A DNA stretch of 64,000 nucleotides from UBA3946 sp002385755. Its GTDB lineage: Bacteria > Bacillota_I > Bacilli_A > ML615J-28 > CAG-698. The notes under the pieces were generated by a model. That model searched no databases. It saw nothing but the letters and a program-made list of their open reading frames with translations, and had not been told where the DNA came from. The stretch's first letter is position 1; every line of letters starts with the position of its first letter. Positions 15,174 to 23,656 of the stretch are shown one piece after another. The translations under genes and the position numbers were made by a program. The stretch covers positions 1 to 64,000 of the forward strand of contig JBMNLX010000009.1 of the NCBI GenBank assembly GCA_050953085.1, read 5' to 3'.

Positions 15174-15833
15174 ATGAAATTGGGGAAATACAAGATATTA
15201 TTTAAAACCGCGCTTTTTATCGGTTTGTTTTTATTTTGCGTTAGTTTTATCAGCGGTTATTTTTCCGAACGGGTCAAAACGTATGTCAAACAGCAGGCGA
15301 CGCTGGCGGCGACAAATCTTTTGTCTGAAGCGATAAAAAGCGAAGTTTTGCCTAACATTGATCTTGATAATCTAATAAAATTCATTACGAACGAGAATAA
15401 TAAAGTGGAAAGCGTCTTTGTTAACACGTACCAGATTAATCAAATCGCCGCGCAAATATCGGGGAAATTATCCGAACTGCTGCGCGACTTTGACAGCCGC
15501 GAGCTTGAAAATTTGAGATTGCCGTTGGGGATAATTTTATCGGATACTTTATTCGGGTCTTTGGGTCCGGCGATTAACATTAGGTTGCTCCCCGCGGGCA
15601 GCGCCGTTGTCGATATTGTCAGCAAATGCGAAAACCACGGAATCAATAATACCTTGTTGACAATCGAGGTCAACGCCAGCGTTCTTTTCGCCGTTATAAT
15701 CCCGTTGCAGAAGAACGAGGTTAGAGTCGATATGCATATCCCGCTAATCGTGCATATCGTTCAGGGAGAAGTCCCGAGATATTATTATAACAACAAAGAC
15801 AGCGAATTTATCCCGCATCCGATAATGGAATAG
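15174..15833 (+). CDS. yunB: sporulation protein YunB homologue
   Basis: The 219-residue protein has one N-terminal membrane helix (about residues 10-28) and an extracytoplasmic remainder. NTYQINQIAAQIS, LRLPLGIILSDTLFGSLGPAINIRLLPAGS and the C-terminal PLIVHIVQGEVPRYYY line up with B. subtilis YunB, whose gene is in the mother-cell sigma-E regulon and needed for efficient sporulation. It is about 35 residues shorter than the Bacillus protein. GGGGG precedes the ATG by about seven bases. No sporulation promoter could be recognised. Together with cwlD and the YdcC-like gene it points to a spore-forming lineage. Confidence 0.8.
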   Translation: MKLGKYKILFKTALFIGLFLFCVSFISGYFSERVKTYVKQQATLAATNLLSEAIKSEVLPNIDLDNLIKFITNENNKVESVFVNTYQINQIAAQISGKLSELLRDFDSRELENLRLPLGIILSDTLFGSLGPAINIRLLPAGSAVVDIVSKCENHGINNTLLTIEVNASVLFAVIIPLQKNEVRVDMHIPLIVHIVQGEVPRYYYNNKDSEFIPHPIME

Positions 15834-15898
15834 CATTTTGCTTTTAAAAACAAGATATTTGTAGTATAATAATAACAAATAAAAGAAAGGTGATTGAT

Positions 15899-16150
15899 AT
15901 GCCGAAACAAAAAAACAGTGGTAACGAAACAGAAATAAAGGTGAAAACCTTGATTAATAAAATCAGGCCTTATTTGCAGCGCGACGGCGGCGATGTCGAA
16001 TATGTCAGGATGGAAAACGGCATCGTTTACGTCAAGTTGCACGGCGCGTGCGTCGGCTGCGCCAGCGCCGATTTTACGCTCAAGGAAGGAATAGAAGCGA
16101 TTTTGCTCGAGGAAGTTCCCGGCGTTATCGGCGTGGAAAAAATCGATTAA
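15899..16150 (+). CDS. NifU C-terminal-domain iron-sulfur scaffold
   Basis: The 83-residue protein is a stand-alone Nfu domain. LINKIRPYLQRDGGDVEYV and GACVGCASA, with the Cys-x-x-Cys that holds a [4Fe-4S] cluster between two subunits, are diagnostic, and GVIGVEKID closes the domain. It should carry Fe-S clusters to target enzymes in the cytosol. A GTG three codons upstream lies inside the Shine-Dalgarno run AGAAAGG, so the ATG at 15,899 is preferred. A terminator follows at 16,164. Confidence 0.92.
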   Translation: MPKQKNSGNETEIKVKTLINKIRPYLQRDGGDVEYVRMENGIVYVKLHGACVGCASADFTLKEGIEAILLEEVPGVIGVEKID

Positions 16151-16163
16151 TATTCAAAACAAT

Positions 16164-16192
16164 AAACTTGATTTTTATAGTCAAGTTTTTTC
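16164..16192 (+). terminator. terminator after the NifU-like gene
   Basis: AAACTTGA and TCAAGTTT pair around a 9-base loop, followed by T-rich sequence. Confidence 0.7.
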
Positions 16193-16294
16193 TATTTATA
16201 AGTCCATGCCCCGCCCCGCAATGCCGATTTTTAACTTAACAATCAACGTCTTTTATGTTATAATAAAATTAAGAAATTGGTAACGAGGTGGGTC

Positions 16295-16651
16295 ATGATT
16301 AAGAAAGGAGAAATCGTCTACGGGCGCGTCACCAACATCCTTGGATACGGGGCGTTTGTAAAAGTGGGCGAATATGACGGCTTAATACATATATCCGAAT
16401 TTTCGGATAATTATGTGCGCCGGATTAAAGATTATGTCGTCGTCGGCCAAAACGTGAAACTAAAAGTCTTGGACGTTGACGAGAAAAACAAGAAATTAAA
16501 GTTAAGTTATAAATTAATCCATCGCCGTCGCGGCGTGAAAAGTGAAATTCCTAAATTTATTATCGGTTTTAAATCGTTGGAAAAGCAAATACCGGTATTT
16601 ATTAACGAACAATTAAAAAGGTTAAAGTTGAAGGAATCGAAAATTAAATAA
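16295..16651 (+). CDS. S1-domain RNA-binding protein, YugI/GSP13/CvfD type
   Basis: The 118-residue protein has one S1 domain (about residues 3-75). GRVTNILGYGAFVKV, DGLIHISEFSD and VKLKVLDVDEKNKKLKLSYK are the canonical strands and RNA-binding face. A short basic tail follows. This size and plan match the general stress protein YugI/GSP13, a ribosome-associated or RNA-binding regulator in Bacilli. The start used is the ATG after GAGGTG; an in-frame TTG lies six codons upstream. It is 14 bp before pgi; in B. subtilis yugI also lies close to pgi. Confidence 0.88.
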   Translation: MIKKGEIVYGRVTNILGYGAFVKVGEYDGLIHISEFSDNYVRRIKDYVVVGQNVKLKVLDVDEKNKKLKLSYKLIHRRRGVKSEIPKFIIGFKSLEKQIPVFINEQLKRLKLKESKIK

Positions 16652-16665
16652 AAACGGAGCATAAT

Positions 16666-17982
16666 ATGATTGGTCTTGATTATCGACACGTTTTGCCTTT
16701 TGTCAGCGAGGCGGAAATACACAATATCGCCGGCCGCGCGGAAGAGGCCGCGAGAAAACTCACGGCTAAGACGGGGCCGGGAAACGAATTTTTGGGTTGG
16801 CTTGATTATCCTTTGACGATCAAAGAAAAGGAAATCGATGAAATTATAGAAGCCGGGAAAGAAATCGTCAACAGCGCCAAGGTTTTGGTGGTTATCGGCA
16901 TCGGCGGTTCGTATTTAGGGGCGCAAGCCGTGATGGATATGATGAGCGATTATTTCCCAGCGGACAAGCGAACGCAAATCATTTTTGCCGGGAACACTTT
17001 ATCCAGTTCCTACACGGCGCGGTTGCTTGAATACTTGGAAAATAAGGACTTTTCCCTGAACGTCATATCCAAATCGGGAACAACTACGGAACCGGCTATT
17101 GCTTTTCGCCTGTTCCGGCAGTTATTGCGGAAAAAGTACGGCAAAGAATATTATAAAAGAGTTTATTGCGCGACGACAATCGGCAAGGGGGCCTTATATA
17201 ACATGGCTCGTAAAAACGGATATCGACTTTTTTCGATACCGGAAAATATCGGCGGTCGTTATTCCGTTTTTACGCCCGTTGGGTTATTGCCTCTTGCCGT
17301 TTCCGGAATCGACATTAAGGAGTTAATCGCCGGAGCGCGGGAAGCAGCCATCAGGCACAAGTCCGCGCCGTATCCCGAAAACGAGGCCCTGATTTACGCG
17401 GCCTTAAGAAACCTTTTGTATAATAAGGGAAAACTAATCGAGTTGCTTGTTTTTTACGAGCCGAAAATGCGCTTTTTCGGCGAATGGTACAAGCAATTAT
17501 TCGGCGAGTCGGAAGGAAAAGAAAACAAGGGGATTTTTCCCGCTTCGGCGTTATACACGACCGACCTGCATTCCTTGGGACAATACGTGCAGGAAGGAAA
17601 GCGACACCTCTTTGAAACTATCGTCGACGTCGCCAATCCCGATCTGGACATCGCGATTCCCGCCGAAGCCGAGGATTTTGACGAGTTGAATTATCTCGCC
17701 GGCAAAACATTGAGCGAGGTAAACAAAAAGGCGCTGAAAGGAACGGTATTGGCTCACGTCGCCGGCGAGATTCCAAATTTGCTGATTACAATCGAACGGT
17801 TAGACCCGTATCATATCGGCGCCCTGCTTTATTTTTTCATGTTCGCCTGCGGCGTTAGCGGTTATCTTCTCGGCATAAATCCATTCAACCAGGAAGGCGT
17901 GGAATCCTATAAAAGAAACATGTTCGCCCTTCTCGGCCGCAAAGGATACGAAGAGTTAAAGAAAAAGCTGGAGGAATTATGA
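16666..17982 (+). CDS. pgi: glucose-6-phosphate isomerase
   Basis: The 438-residue enzyme interconverts glucose 6-phosphate and fructose 6-phosphate. Family marks are IGIGGSYLGAQAV (about residues 78-90), the SIS sugar-phosphate loop VISKSGTTTEPA (about 137-148), NIGGRYSVFTPVG near 195 and the C-terminal NQEGVESYKRNMF with the catalytic Lys. The length is typical for the short Gram-positive form. It lies behind the S1 gene and overlaps the next gene by 4 bp (ATGA), so all three are probably one operon. Confidence 0.97.
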   Translation: MIGLDYRHVLPFVSEAEIHNIAGRAEEAARKLTAKTGPGNEFLGWLDYPLTIKEKEIDEIIEAGKEIVNSAKVLVVIGIGGSYLGAQAVMDMMSDYFPADKRTQIIFAGNTLSSSYTARLLEYLENKDFSLNVISKSGTTTEPAIAFRLFRQLLRKKYGKEYYKRVYCATTIGKGALYNMARKNGYRLFSIPENIGGRYSVFTPVGLLPLAVSGIDIKELIAGAREAAIRHKSAPYPENEALIYAALRNLLYNKGKLIELLVFYEPKMRFFGEWYKQLFGESEGKENKGIFPASALYTTDLHSLGQYVQEGKRHLFETIVDVANPDLDIAIPAEAEDFDELNYLAGKTLSEVNKKALKGTVLAHVAGEIPNLLITIERLDPYHIGALLYFFMFACGVSGYLLGINPFNQEGVESYKRNMFALLGRKGYEELKKKLEEL

Positions 17983-18530
17983 GAAAAACCGTGTTCTTAA
18001 CGCTCATCTTCCTATTGGCAACGCTATGCGGTTGTCGGAAATCCGCCCGTTTTGAGGACGATTACCCGCAAATGCGCGGAATCGATCACGTGTATGAAAA
18101 GGTCGGGTACGACGATGTCGTCGACGCCTTGACGGTTTCGCCCGGCGGCCATGTCATTTTTTTCGGGTTTGACACCCGCTACGCGGAATGCCCTTACTGC
18201 GTTGCCTGCGTCCCGCTTTTAAACGAAGTTGCGATTGAGCTTGGCGTTGATAAAATACTCTATATCGATATTTACACGATGCGTAAAGAACGGACGGCGG
18301 AGTACGTTTTGTTGTTGGGCTATTTGGACGGCGCCGTCGGCGATTTGCTTGAGCGAAACGGGCTGAAAGAAATTATCGTCCCCGACGTTTATGTTGTCAA
18401 GGACGGGGAGATTCTCGGTCACCACATCGCGACGATAAAAGACGACGAGGGTCGCTTTATCTATGATTTGAACGACGAGCAGAAAGAGGAAGTCAAAGCG
18501 ATCTATCGCGATTTGCTTGCGCGGTTATAA
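17979..18530 (+). CDS. thioredoxin-like lipoprotein with CPYC
   Basis: The 183-residue protein has a lipoprotein signal peptide (lipobox LCGC, Cys19). It then carries a thioredoxin-like domain whose first strand, GGHVIFFGFDT, leads to CPYC at about residues 71-74, the redox motif, with an extra Cys at 77. VVKDGEI near residue 140 fits the strand after the cis-Pro position. It should act outside the membrane, reducing or forming disulfides. Its start overlaps the pgi stop, so it is co-translated with a glycolytic enzyme, which is unexpected for an envelope redox protein. The substrate is unknown. Confidence 0.78.
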   Translation: MRKTVFLTLIFLLATLCGCRKSARFEDDYPQMRGIDHVYEKVGYDDVVDALTVSPGGHVIFFGFDTRYAECPYCVACVPLLNEVAIELGVDKILYIDIYTMRKERTAEYVLLLGYLDGAVGDLLERNGLKEIIVPDVYVVKDGEILGHHIATIKDDEGRFIYDLNDEQKEEVKAIYRDLLARL

Positions 18531-18594
18531 TATTTATTTTCGCGTCTTGTCATATTTTTTCATATTTCGCAATAAGTTGTAATTAGGTGAAAAA

Positions 18595-19293
18595 ATGAAC
18601 AGGACGGCAACGAATATTATAAATTTAGTTTTTATATTGATTTTATTCTTGACTTCAGCCGGGACGATAATCGCGAACAAAAGATTAACGGCGCCGGCTT
18701 TGATTTACCTAGATCCCGGCCACGGCGGGTCTGACGGCGGCGCCGTCGGCGCCGACGGGACAACGGAAAAAGACATTGTCTTGAATGTCTGCCTGTGTTT
18801 AAAGACATATTTGGAAAACGCCGGCTTTCAGGTCAAAATGACCCGGGCGGGCGACTATGATCTTGCTCCGGGGAGCAGTAAAAACCGTAAGCGCGACGAT
18901 ATTCACCGGCGGTGCCGAATGATTAACGCTTCCGACTGTTTATTGTATCTCTCTGTTCACGCCAACAAGTTTTCCGATAAAAGAATCCGCGGCGCCCAGG
19001 TTTTTTATAATAAAAACCAACCCGGCTCGAAAGTTTTATCGGAAGCGATTCAAGAAGCGATTGGCGGGATCCTGCAAAACACCCGCAGGTTCGCCAAGCC
19101 GATAAACGGGAAGTATTTAATCGAAAACGCCGAGAAAACTGGTTGTCTTGTCGAAATCGGTTTTTTATCAAACCCGGAGGAATTAAATTTACTGAAAGAC
19201 GCCGTTTATCAGGATAGGATGGCTTACGCTATATTTACGGGAATATTGATGTTTTTAGAAAATAACGAGAATATGCAAGCTCGACCAGGGTGA
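18595..19293 (+). CDS. cwlD: N-acetylmuramoyl-L-alanine amidase CwlD
   Basis: The 232-residue zinc amidase (Amidase_3) has an N-terminal membrane anchor or signal (about residues 8-26) and the metal-site motifs YLDPGHGGSDGG (His), TTEKDIVLN (Glu) and YLSVHANKF (His), plus the catalytic Glu in CLVEIGFLSNPEE. Size and motifs match CwlD, which removes peptide side chains so that PdaA can form muramic delta-lactam in spore cortex. A vegetative Amidase_3 is the alternative, but the lack of cell-wall-binding domains favours CwlD. It begins a run that continues into tsaE 6 bp later. Confidence 0.85.
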   Translation: MNRTATNIINLVFILILFLTSAGTIIANKRLTAPALIYLDPGHGGSDGGAVGADGTTEKDIVLNVCLCLKTYLENAGFQVKMTRAGDYDLAPGSSKNRKRDDIHRRCRMINASDCLLYLSVHANKFSDKRIRGAQVFYNKNQPGSKVLSEAIQEAIGGILQNTRRFAKPINGKYLIENAEKTGCLVEIGFLSNPEELNLLKDAVYQDRMAYAIFTGILMFLENNENMQARPG

Positions 19294-19299
19294 AATTTT

Positions 19300-19752
19300 G
19301 TGCAAAAGACATTTACCATAGATTCGGAAAAAGAAATGATATCGTTGGGCGAGAAAATCGGACGAGCCGCTTTCCCCGATATGCTTATCGCTCTAAGCGG
19401 CGATCTGGGCGCCGGGAAAACGACCCTCGCCAAGGGAATCGGCGCCGGCTTGGGGGTTACGGACATTATTAACAGCCCGACATTCACGATTCTAAAAATC
19501 TATCAGGGGCGTTTGCCTTTATATCATTTTGACGTGTACCGTTTAGACGAGGCAAGCGGCGACGATTATTTGGAAGAGTATTTTTACGCCGGGGGCGTAT
19601 CGGTCATCGAATGGGCCGATAATATCGATTATTTACTCCCGGATGATTTTTTGCGAATTGATATCGCGATTACCGGCGTTACCTCACGGCAAGTCACGAT
19701 AGTCGCCGGTTCCTCGCTATATAAGAATTTTGTTGAAAGAGCGCTGTCATGA
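19300..19752 (+). CDS. tsaE: t6A biosynthesis ATPase TsaE
   Basis: The 150-residue ATPase works with TsaB and TsaD in making N6-threonylcarbamoyladenosine at position 37 of ANN-decoding tRNAs. Walker A is SGDLGAGKTTLAKG (about residues 35-48); NSPTFTI near 62 and YHFDVYRL near 75 are family motifs, and SVIEWADN is the Walker B-like segment. The start is a GTG. The gene begins the tsaE-tsaB-rimI-tsaD block seen in the same order in Bacillus (ydiB-ydiC-ydiD-gcp). Confidence 0.95.
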   Translation: MQKTFTIDSEKEMISLGEKIGRAAFPDMLIALSGDLGAGKTTLAKGIGAGLGVTDIINSPTFTILKIYQGRLPLYHFDVYRLDEASGDDYLEEYFYAGGVSVIEWADNIDYLLPDDFLRIDIAITGVTSRQVTIVAGSSLYKNFVERALS

Positions 19753-20324
19753 AAACAATAGTTATCGATACCGCTTCATCATATTTATATTTGGCGTTTT
19801 TATCGGCGGACAAGATTATTCACGAGGAGTTTTTTCTCGGGAAAGGCCGCCACTCGGAAAATTTTTTGGAGACTTTGAAAGCGGGGTTGCGGCGTCACGA
19901 GCTTAGCCTTTCTGATTTTGACCGCATTTATCTCGGGATCGGACCCGGATCGTATACCGGGTTGCGCGTCGGGGTTACCGTCGCCAAGGTGCTCGGTTGG
20001 GCTTTAAATATTCCCGTCTACACCGCGAGCAGCTTAAGTTTGCTTGCCAGCGGCTACTTTCATAAGGACGGGATTTATGCCGTAAGCATCATAGCAAAAA
20101 AGAATTATTACTTCGGTAAAGTCGCGCAAGTCAAAGAGGGTAAGGTTTTGACCCTTGTCGATGATTTTTGCGCCGACGCGCAGACGTATATGCAAACGAT
20201 TAAGGAATACGATTGCTTTTTGGTGAACGAAGACAATTATTTGGTCGATCCGACTAAAATTGAATTTCGGCCCGTCGCGAATTTGCATGAGTTAAATCCG
20301 AATTATCTGCGGAGGAGCGTGTGA
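19749..20324 (+). CDS. tsaB: t6A biosynthesis protein TsaB
   Basis: The 191-residue protein is TsaB, the inactive paralogue of TsaD that forms the heterodimer core. IDTASSYLYLAFL at the N-terminus and GIGPGSYTGLRVGVTVAK (about residues 59-76) are diagnostic of the ASKHA fold. It is about 40 residues shorter than the B. subtilis protein; the shortening is in the C-terminal domain, common in small TsaB proteins. It overlaps tsaE by 4 bp (ATGA) and rimI by 4 bp. Confidence 0.93.
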   Translation: MKTIVIDTASSYLYLAFLSADKIIHEEFFLGKGRHSENFLETLKAGLRRHELSLSDFDRIYLGIGPGSYTGLRVGVTVAKVLGWALNIPVYTASSLSLLASGYFHKDGIYAVSIIAKKNYYFGKVAQVKEGKVLTLVDDFCADAQTYMQTIKEYDCFLVNEDNYLVDPTKIEFRPVANLHELNPNYLRRSV

Positions 20325-20764
20325 AATACGCGATCAGGCCGCTTGAGGAAGGCGATATCAACGATATCGTAAGCGGCGAGACAAGAATCTTCGGCTACTC
20401 GCTTGGGTATGACATGATTTATGCCGAACTGAAAATCAACCCCTACGCCCACTATTTTGTTTTGGAAATCGACGGCGGCTTCGGAGGATACATCGGCCTT
20501 TGGATATACGAGGAAAGCGCCGAGATAATCAATTTTTTTGTCGCGGAAGAATACCAAGGGTTGGGTTTCGGCAAACTCCTTATGGAATTTGTCATTGAAT
20601 TGTGCGAGTCTGTTAATGTTAAAACAATCAGCCTGGAAGTTAGAAAAGACAATCAAAAAGCGATAAATCTATATTATAAGTTGGGATTTACCTACTCGCA
20701 CGAAAGGAAAAAATACTATAATGATTCGACCGACGCGTTGGTCTTAATCAAACATTTGAGGTAA
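20321..20764 (+). CDS. rimI: ribosomal-protein-S18-alanine N-acetyltransferase-like GNAT
   Basis: The 147-residue GNAT acetyltransferase has the acetyl-CoA loop EEYQGLGFGKLLMEF (about residues 74-88) and the following LEVRKDNQKAINLYYKLGF, which together are typical of RimI. It starts with GTG after GGAGG and overlaps tsaB by 4 bp. RimI acetylates the N-terminus of S18 in E. coli; in Bacillota it sits in the t6A block, as here, and its substrate is less certain. Confidence 0.88.
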   Translation: MKYAIRPLEEGDINDIVSGETRIFGYSLGYDMIYAELKINPYAHYFVLEIDGGFGGYIGLWIYEESAEIINFFVAEEYQGLGFGKLLMEFVIELCESVNVKTISLEVRKDNQKAINLYYKLGFTYSHERKKYYNDSTDALVLIKHLR

Positions 20765-20766
20765 TT

Positions 20767-21726
20767 ATGTTAGTGCTCGGTATAGAAACAAGTTGCGATG
20801 AAACCGCTGCGGCGATCGTTAAAGACGGCCGGGAAGTGATTTCCGATGTCGTTTACACGCAAATAGCCGCGCATAAAGAATATGGCGGCGTCGTGCCGGA
20901 AATCGCCAGCCGGAATCATCTTATGAAAATAACATTGGTTATCGAGGAGGCTTTTTCCCGCGCGGGGATGAGACTTTCCGATATTAATTTAATCGCGGTG
21001 ACTTCCCGACCGGGTTTGATCGGCTCGCTTTTGGTCGGGATTAACGCCGCCGGGGCTTTGGCGCTGGCGGGCGATAAAGCGCTTGTCGAGGTCAATCACA
21101 TTCACGGCCATATTTATGCCAATTACATTGAAGAAGATTTTCGTTTTCCGACGCTTGCCCTCATTGTCTCCGGCGGCCATACCGAACTCGTTTTAATGCG
21201 CGATCATTTCGAATTTGAGCTTATCGGTCAGACGCTTGATGACGCCGTCGGCGAATGTTATGATAAAGTCGGACGGCTTATCGGGCTCGAGTATCCCGCG
21301 GGTCCCGAACTGGACAAACTCGCGCAGACGGGAAAGGCAACTTATGATTTGCCTTTGATTTATCTCGACAAAGACAAGTATGATTTTTCTTTTTCGGGAT
21401 TGAAAACGGCTGTCCTGAATTTAGTTAACACGAAAAAAATGCGCGGCGAGGAAATATCGCGCGCCGATTTGGCCGCTTCTTTTCAGCACAGCGTCGTCCG
21501 CGTTTTAGTGGATAAAACCATTTCCGCGGCCCGTAAGTTTAACGTTAAACAAATTATCCTGGCCGGCGGCGTCGCCGCGAACCGGGGATTACGGACGGCG
21601 ATGAAGGCGGAAGCGGATAAACTAGACGACGTCGCGCTAACGATGCCGTCCCTGCGTTATTGCACCGATAACGCCGTGATGATTGCGGCGGCGGGTTATT
21701 TCCAATATAAAACACTATCGAAATGA
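20767..21726 (+). CDS. tsaD: t6A biosynthesis transferase TsaD
   Basis: The 319-residue TsaD transfers threonylcarbamoyl from TC-AMP to A37 of tRNA. GIETSCDETAAA is the N-terminal phosphate loop and VNHIHGHIYANY (about residues 107-118) provides the two His metal ligands. IVSGGHTEL, DDAVGECYDKVGR and the C-terminal AGGVAANRGLR are further signatures, with the Asp ligand in CTDNAVMIA. It is slightly shorter than the 340-residue norm. It closes the t6A operon. Confidence 0.97.
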   Translation: MLVLGIETSCDETAAAIVKDGREVISDVVYTQIAAHKEYGGVVPEIASRNHLMKITLVIEEAFSRAGMRLSDINLIAVTSRPGLIGSLLVGINAAGALALAGDKALVEVNHIHGHIYANYIEEDFRFPTLALIVSGGHTELVLMRDHFEFELIGQTLDDAVGECYDKVGRLIGLEYPAGPELDKLAQTGKATYDLPLIYLDKDKYDFSFSGLKTAVLNLVNTKKMRGEEISRADLAASFQHSVVRVLVDKTISAARKFNVKQIILAGGVAANRGLRTAMKAEADKLDDVALTMPSLRYCTDNAVMIAAAGYFQYKTLSK

Positions 21727-21735
21727 AAATACTAA

Positions 21736-21764
21736 TTGATTTTAAGCGGCGATTGTAGTATAAT
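21736..21764 (+). promoter_or_regulatory. promoter of the LRR/Big_2 lipoprotein gene
   Basis: TTGATT (21,736-21,741) and TATAAT (21,759-21,764), spacer 17 bp. Confidence 0.65.
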
Positions 21765-21809
21765 TTTATTAGTATATTACTTCTTTACCGCAAGGATACC
21801 GGAGGAGAC

Positions 21810-23411
21810 ATGAAGAGTAAAAAGATACTTATTGCGTTATTGATGTTTTTCCTAATTATGCTTTCGGCATGTGGAAGCGATAATTCACCCAGAAACTTAT
21901 GGAACGAATACATTAAAGCTATGAATTCCAGGGATTTGGAAGCCGTGGCTGAGGTATATTATCCGAAAGGAACGCCGAAGTACGAACAGTTCCTGGAAGA
22001 AAATGATCCCGAAACGTATTTTGATTTTGACTACGTGAAAACCGTGGATTTTTACACCGAATTATCGAACCCTGATTATTTCTGCGCCGATATTACGATT
22101 GAAATTGATGACGACTATAAACAATTTTATGTTTATTTTCAAAGGAACGTCGCCAAACAATGGACATTTATATCGGAGGTTAACATAACTACCGATGATC
22201 CGTCGTTAATGGGCAACAAAGCCGACAATAATTATTACAATAGCATTGTGAAAACATATGAAGACTATAAATATAAATACGTCTATAGCGGAACGCCGGG
22301 CTCGCCAAGAGCCGGAGATTATATTAGAATCGCTGAACCGCTGAAAAACAAAAAGGTCGTGGAGATTCCTTCGGAAATAGAAGGCGTGCCGGTTATAGCC
22401 ATCGGCGATTACGCGTTTTATCACAGTCGGAAAATTTTGATGGCTTTTACGATCTCGACAAGCAAGATGGAAGAACTAATTATTCCGAACACGGTGGAAA
22501 GAATCGAGGATTTTGCTTTTTATCAGTCGAGAAAGTTAAAAACATTGGAATTGCCCGAAAGCTTGAAACACGTCGGTAATTATGCTTTCGCGAGTTGCAC
22601 CAGTTTAGAGACATTAACAATCAATGTTGACGAGAGCTCGTTATATGGCGGCAGAATTTCCGTTATCGGAAAAGACAGCATGCAAATTGATGGCGACGCC
22701 AAGATTTATGTCGGCGACGAGCCGAATTATAAAGTCAACGGCGCCGAGGTTACGTGGTCCGTTGACAACGAAGCGATCGCGACCATAGATGAAACCGGCA
22801 AATTGACTGCTCTCGGTCCCGGGACGGTTAAAATTACCGCCACCAACAAAAAGGATAACACGTTGTATTCCCAGGCGATAATCTTGGTGCAGCCTGCGCC
22901 GGCTAAAGAGAGCGATAAGAATAACGATATCGAGCCTCTCGAAGTTACGTATTCTTACGAACCGATTATTATAAAAGGCGCGACTGATATCCTTTACAAA
23001 GGCGATTATGCCGCTTTAGGAGTCGACGGCTTCAGTAGCGGCGATATTATCTGGGAATCCAATAACGCCAATGTGCGAATTCATCAATATGACGGGAAAG
23101 TTCTCGTTCTCGATAAAAGCGACTTCGCGGTTACTATAACCGCCAGGAGCACGAGAAACTCGAATATTTATGGTACCGTCAGTTTCTTGGTTCGGGACGT
23201 CACGCCCAGATTGGTGTTTATGGAAAACGCTCTTGATCGCTTGAATGGTCTTAAAGAAATATACATGAACGTTATCAATCCTCATAGCGTTGAATTTAAG
23301 GGAAGCTTGAAATTGCGAAGCGACGTGAAGATATACGTTCCGGCGCAAAACTATGAAGCTTATTTGCATTTTTGGAGCGATATGAAGAACAATATTTATC
23401 CGATGGAGTAA
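21810..23411 (+). CDS. surface lipoprotein with leucine-rich and Ig-like (Big_2) repeats
   Basis: The 533-residue protein has a lipoprotein signal peptide (LSAC, Cys21). An NTF2/DUF-like helical region follows at about 27-125 (LWNEYIKAMNSRDLEAVAEV). Then comes a short BspA-type leucine-rich array at about 165-285 (AIGDYAFYHSRK, IEDFAFYQSRKLKTLELPES, VGNYAFASCTSLETL). A Big_2 domain follows at about 305-365 (VTWSVDNEAIATIDETG, KLTALGPGTVKITATNK), with a second, more diverged one at about 375-465. The repeats suggest adhesion or polymer binding on the cell surface. It is a single gene between promoter and terminator. Confidence 0.82.
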   Translation: MKSKKILIALLMFFLIMLSACGSDNSPRNLWNEYIKAMNSRDLEAVAEVYYPKGTPKYEQFLEENDPETYFDFDYVKTVDFYTELSNPDYFCADITIEIDDDYKQFYVYFQRNVAKQWTFISEVNITTDDPSLMGNKADNNYYNSIVKTYEDYKYKYVYSGTPGSPRAGDYIRIAEPLKNKKVVEIPSEIEGVPVIAIGDYAFYHSRKILMAFTISTSKMEELIIPNTVERIEDFAFYQSRKLKTLELPESLKHVGNYAFASCTSLETLTINVDESSLYGGRISVIGKDSMQIDGDAKIYVGDEPNYKVNGAEVTWSVDNEAIATIDETGKLTALGPGTVKITATNKKDNTLYSQAIILVQPAPAKESDKNNDIEPLEVTYSYEPIIIKGATDILYKGDYAALGVDGFSSGDIIWESNNANVRIHQYDGKVLVLDKSDFAVTITARSTRNSNIYGTVSFLVRDVTPRLVFMENALDRLNGLKEIYMNVINPHSVEFKGSLKLRSDVKIYVPAQNYEAYLHFWSDMKNNIYPME

Positions 23412-23446
23412 GATAAAGCAATAAGATAACTGAAGTTTTACAATTT

Positions 23447-23479
23447 GGCGTAGTCGCGAAAACCGGCTATGCCTTTTTT
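23447..23479 (+). terminator. terminator after the LRR/Big_2 lipoprotein gene
   Basis: GGCGTAGTCG and CGGCTATGCC pair with two G-U pairs around CGAAAAC, followed by six T. Confidence 0.8.
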
Positions 23480-23588
23480 CTATATTTAATCCCAACGAAA
23501 ATTAGCAATCGAGCATTATTTTTTTAACAGATATCCTTTTCCGCGATAATCGCGCTTTTCCTTTTTACATAATAATTTTTAAATATAA

Positions 23589-23617
23589 TTGTCAAAAGAG
23601 ATTAAAAATGTTATAAT
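23589..23617 (+). promoter_or_regulatory. promoter of the coiled-coil cluster
   Basis: TTGTCA (23,589-23,594) and TATAAT (23,612-23,617), spacer 17 bp, 39 bp before the TTG start of the next gene. Confidence 0.7.
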
Positions 23618-23656
23618 TATTATATAATATAGGAAAAAAGCGGTTGGAGGTCGGTT

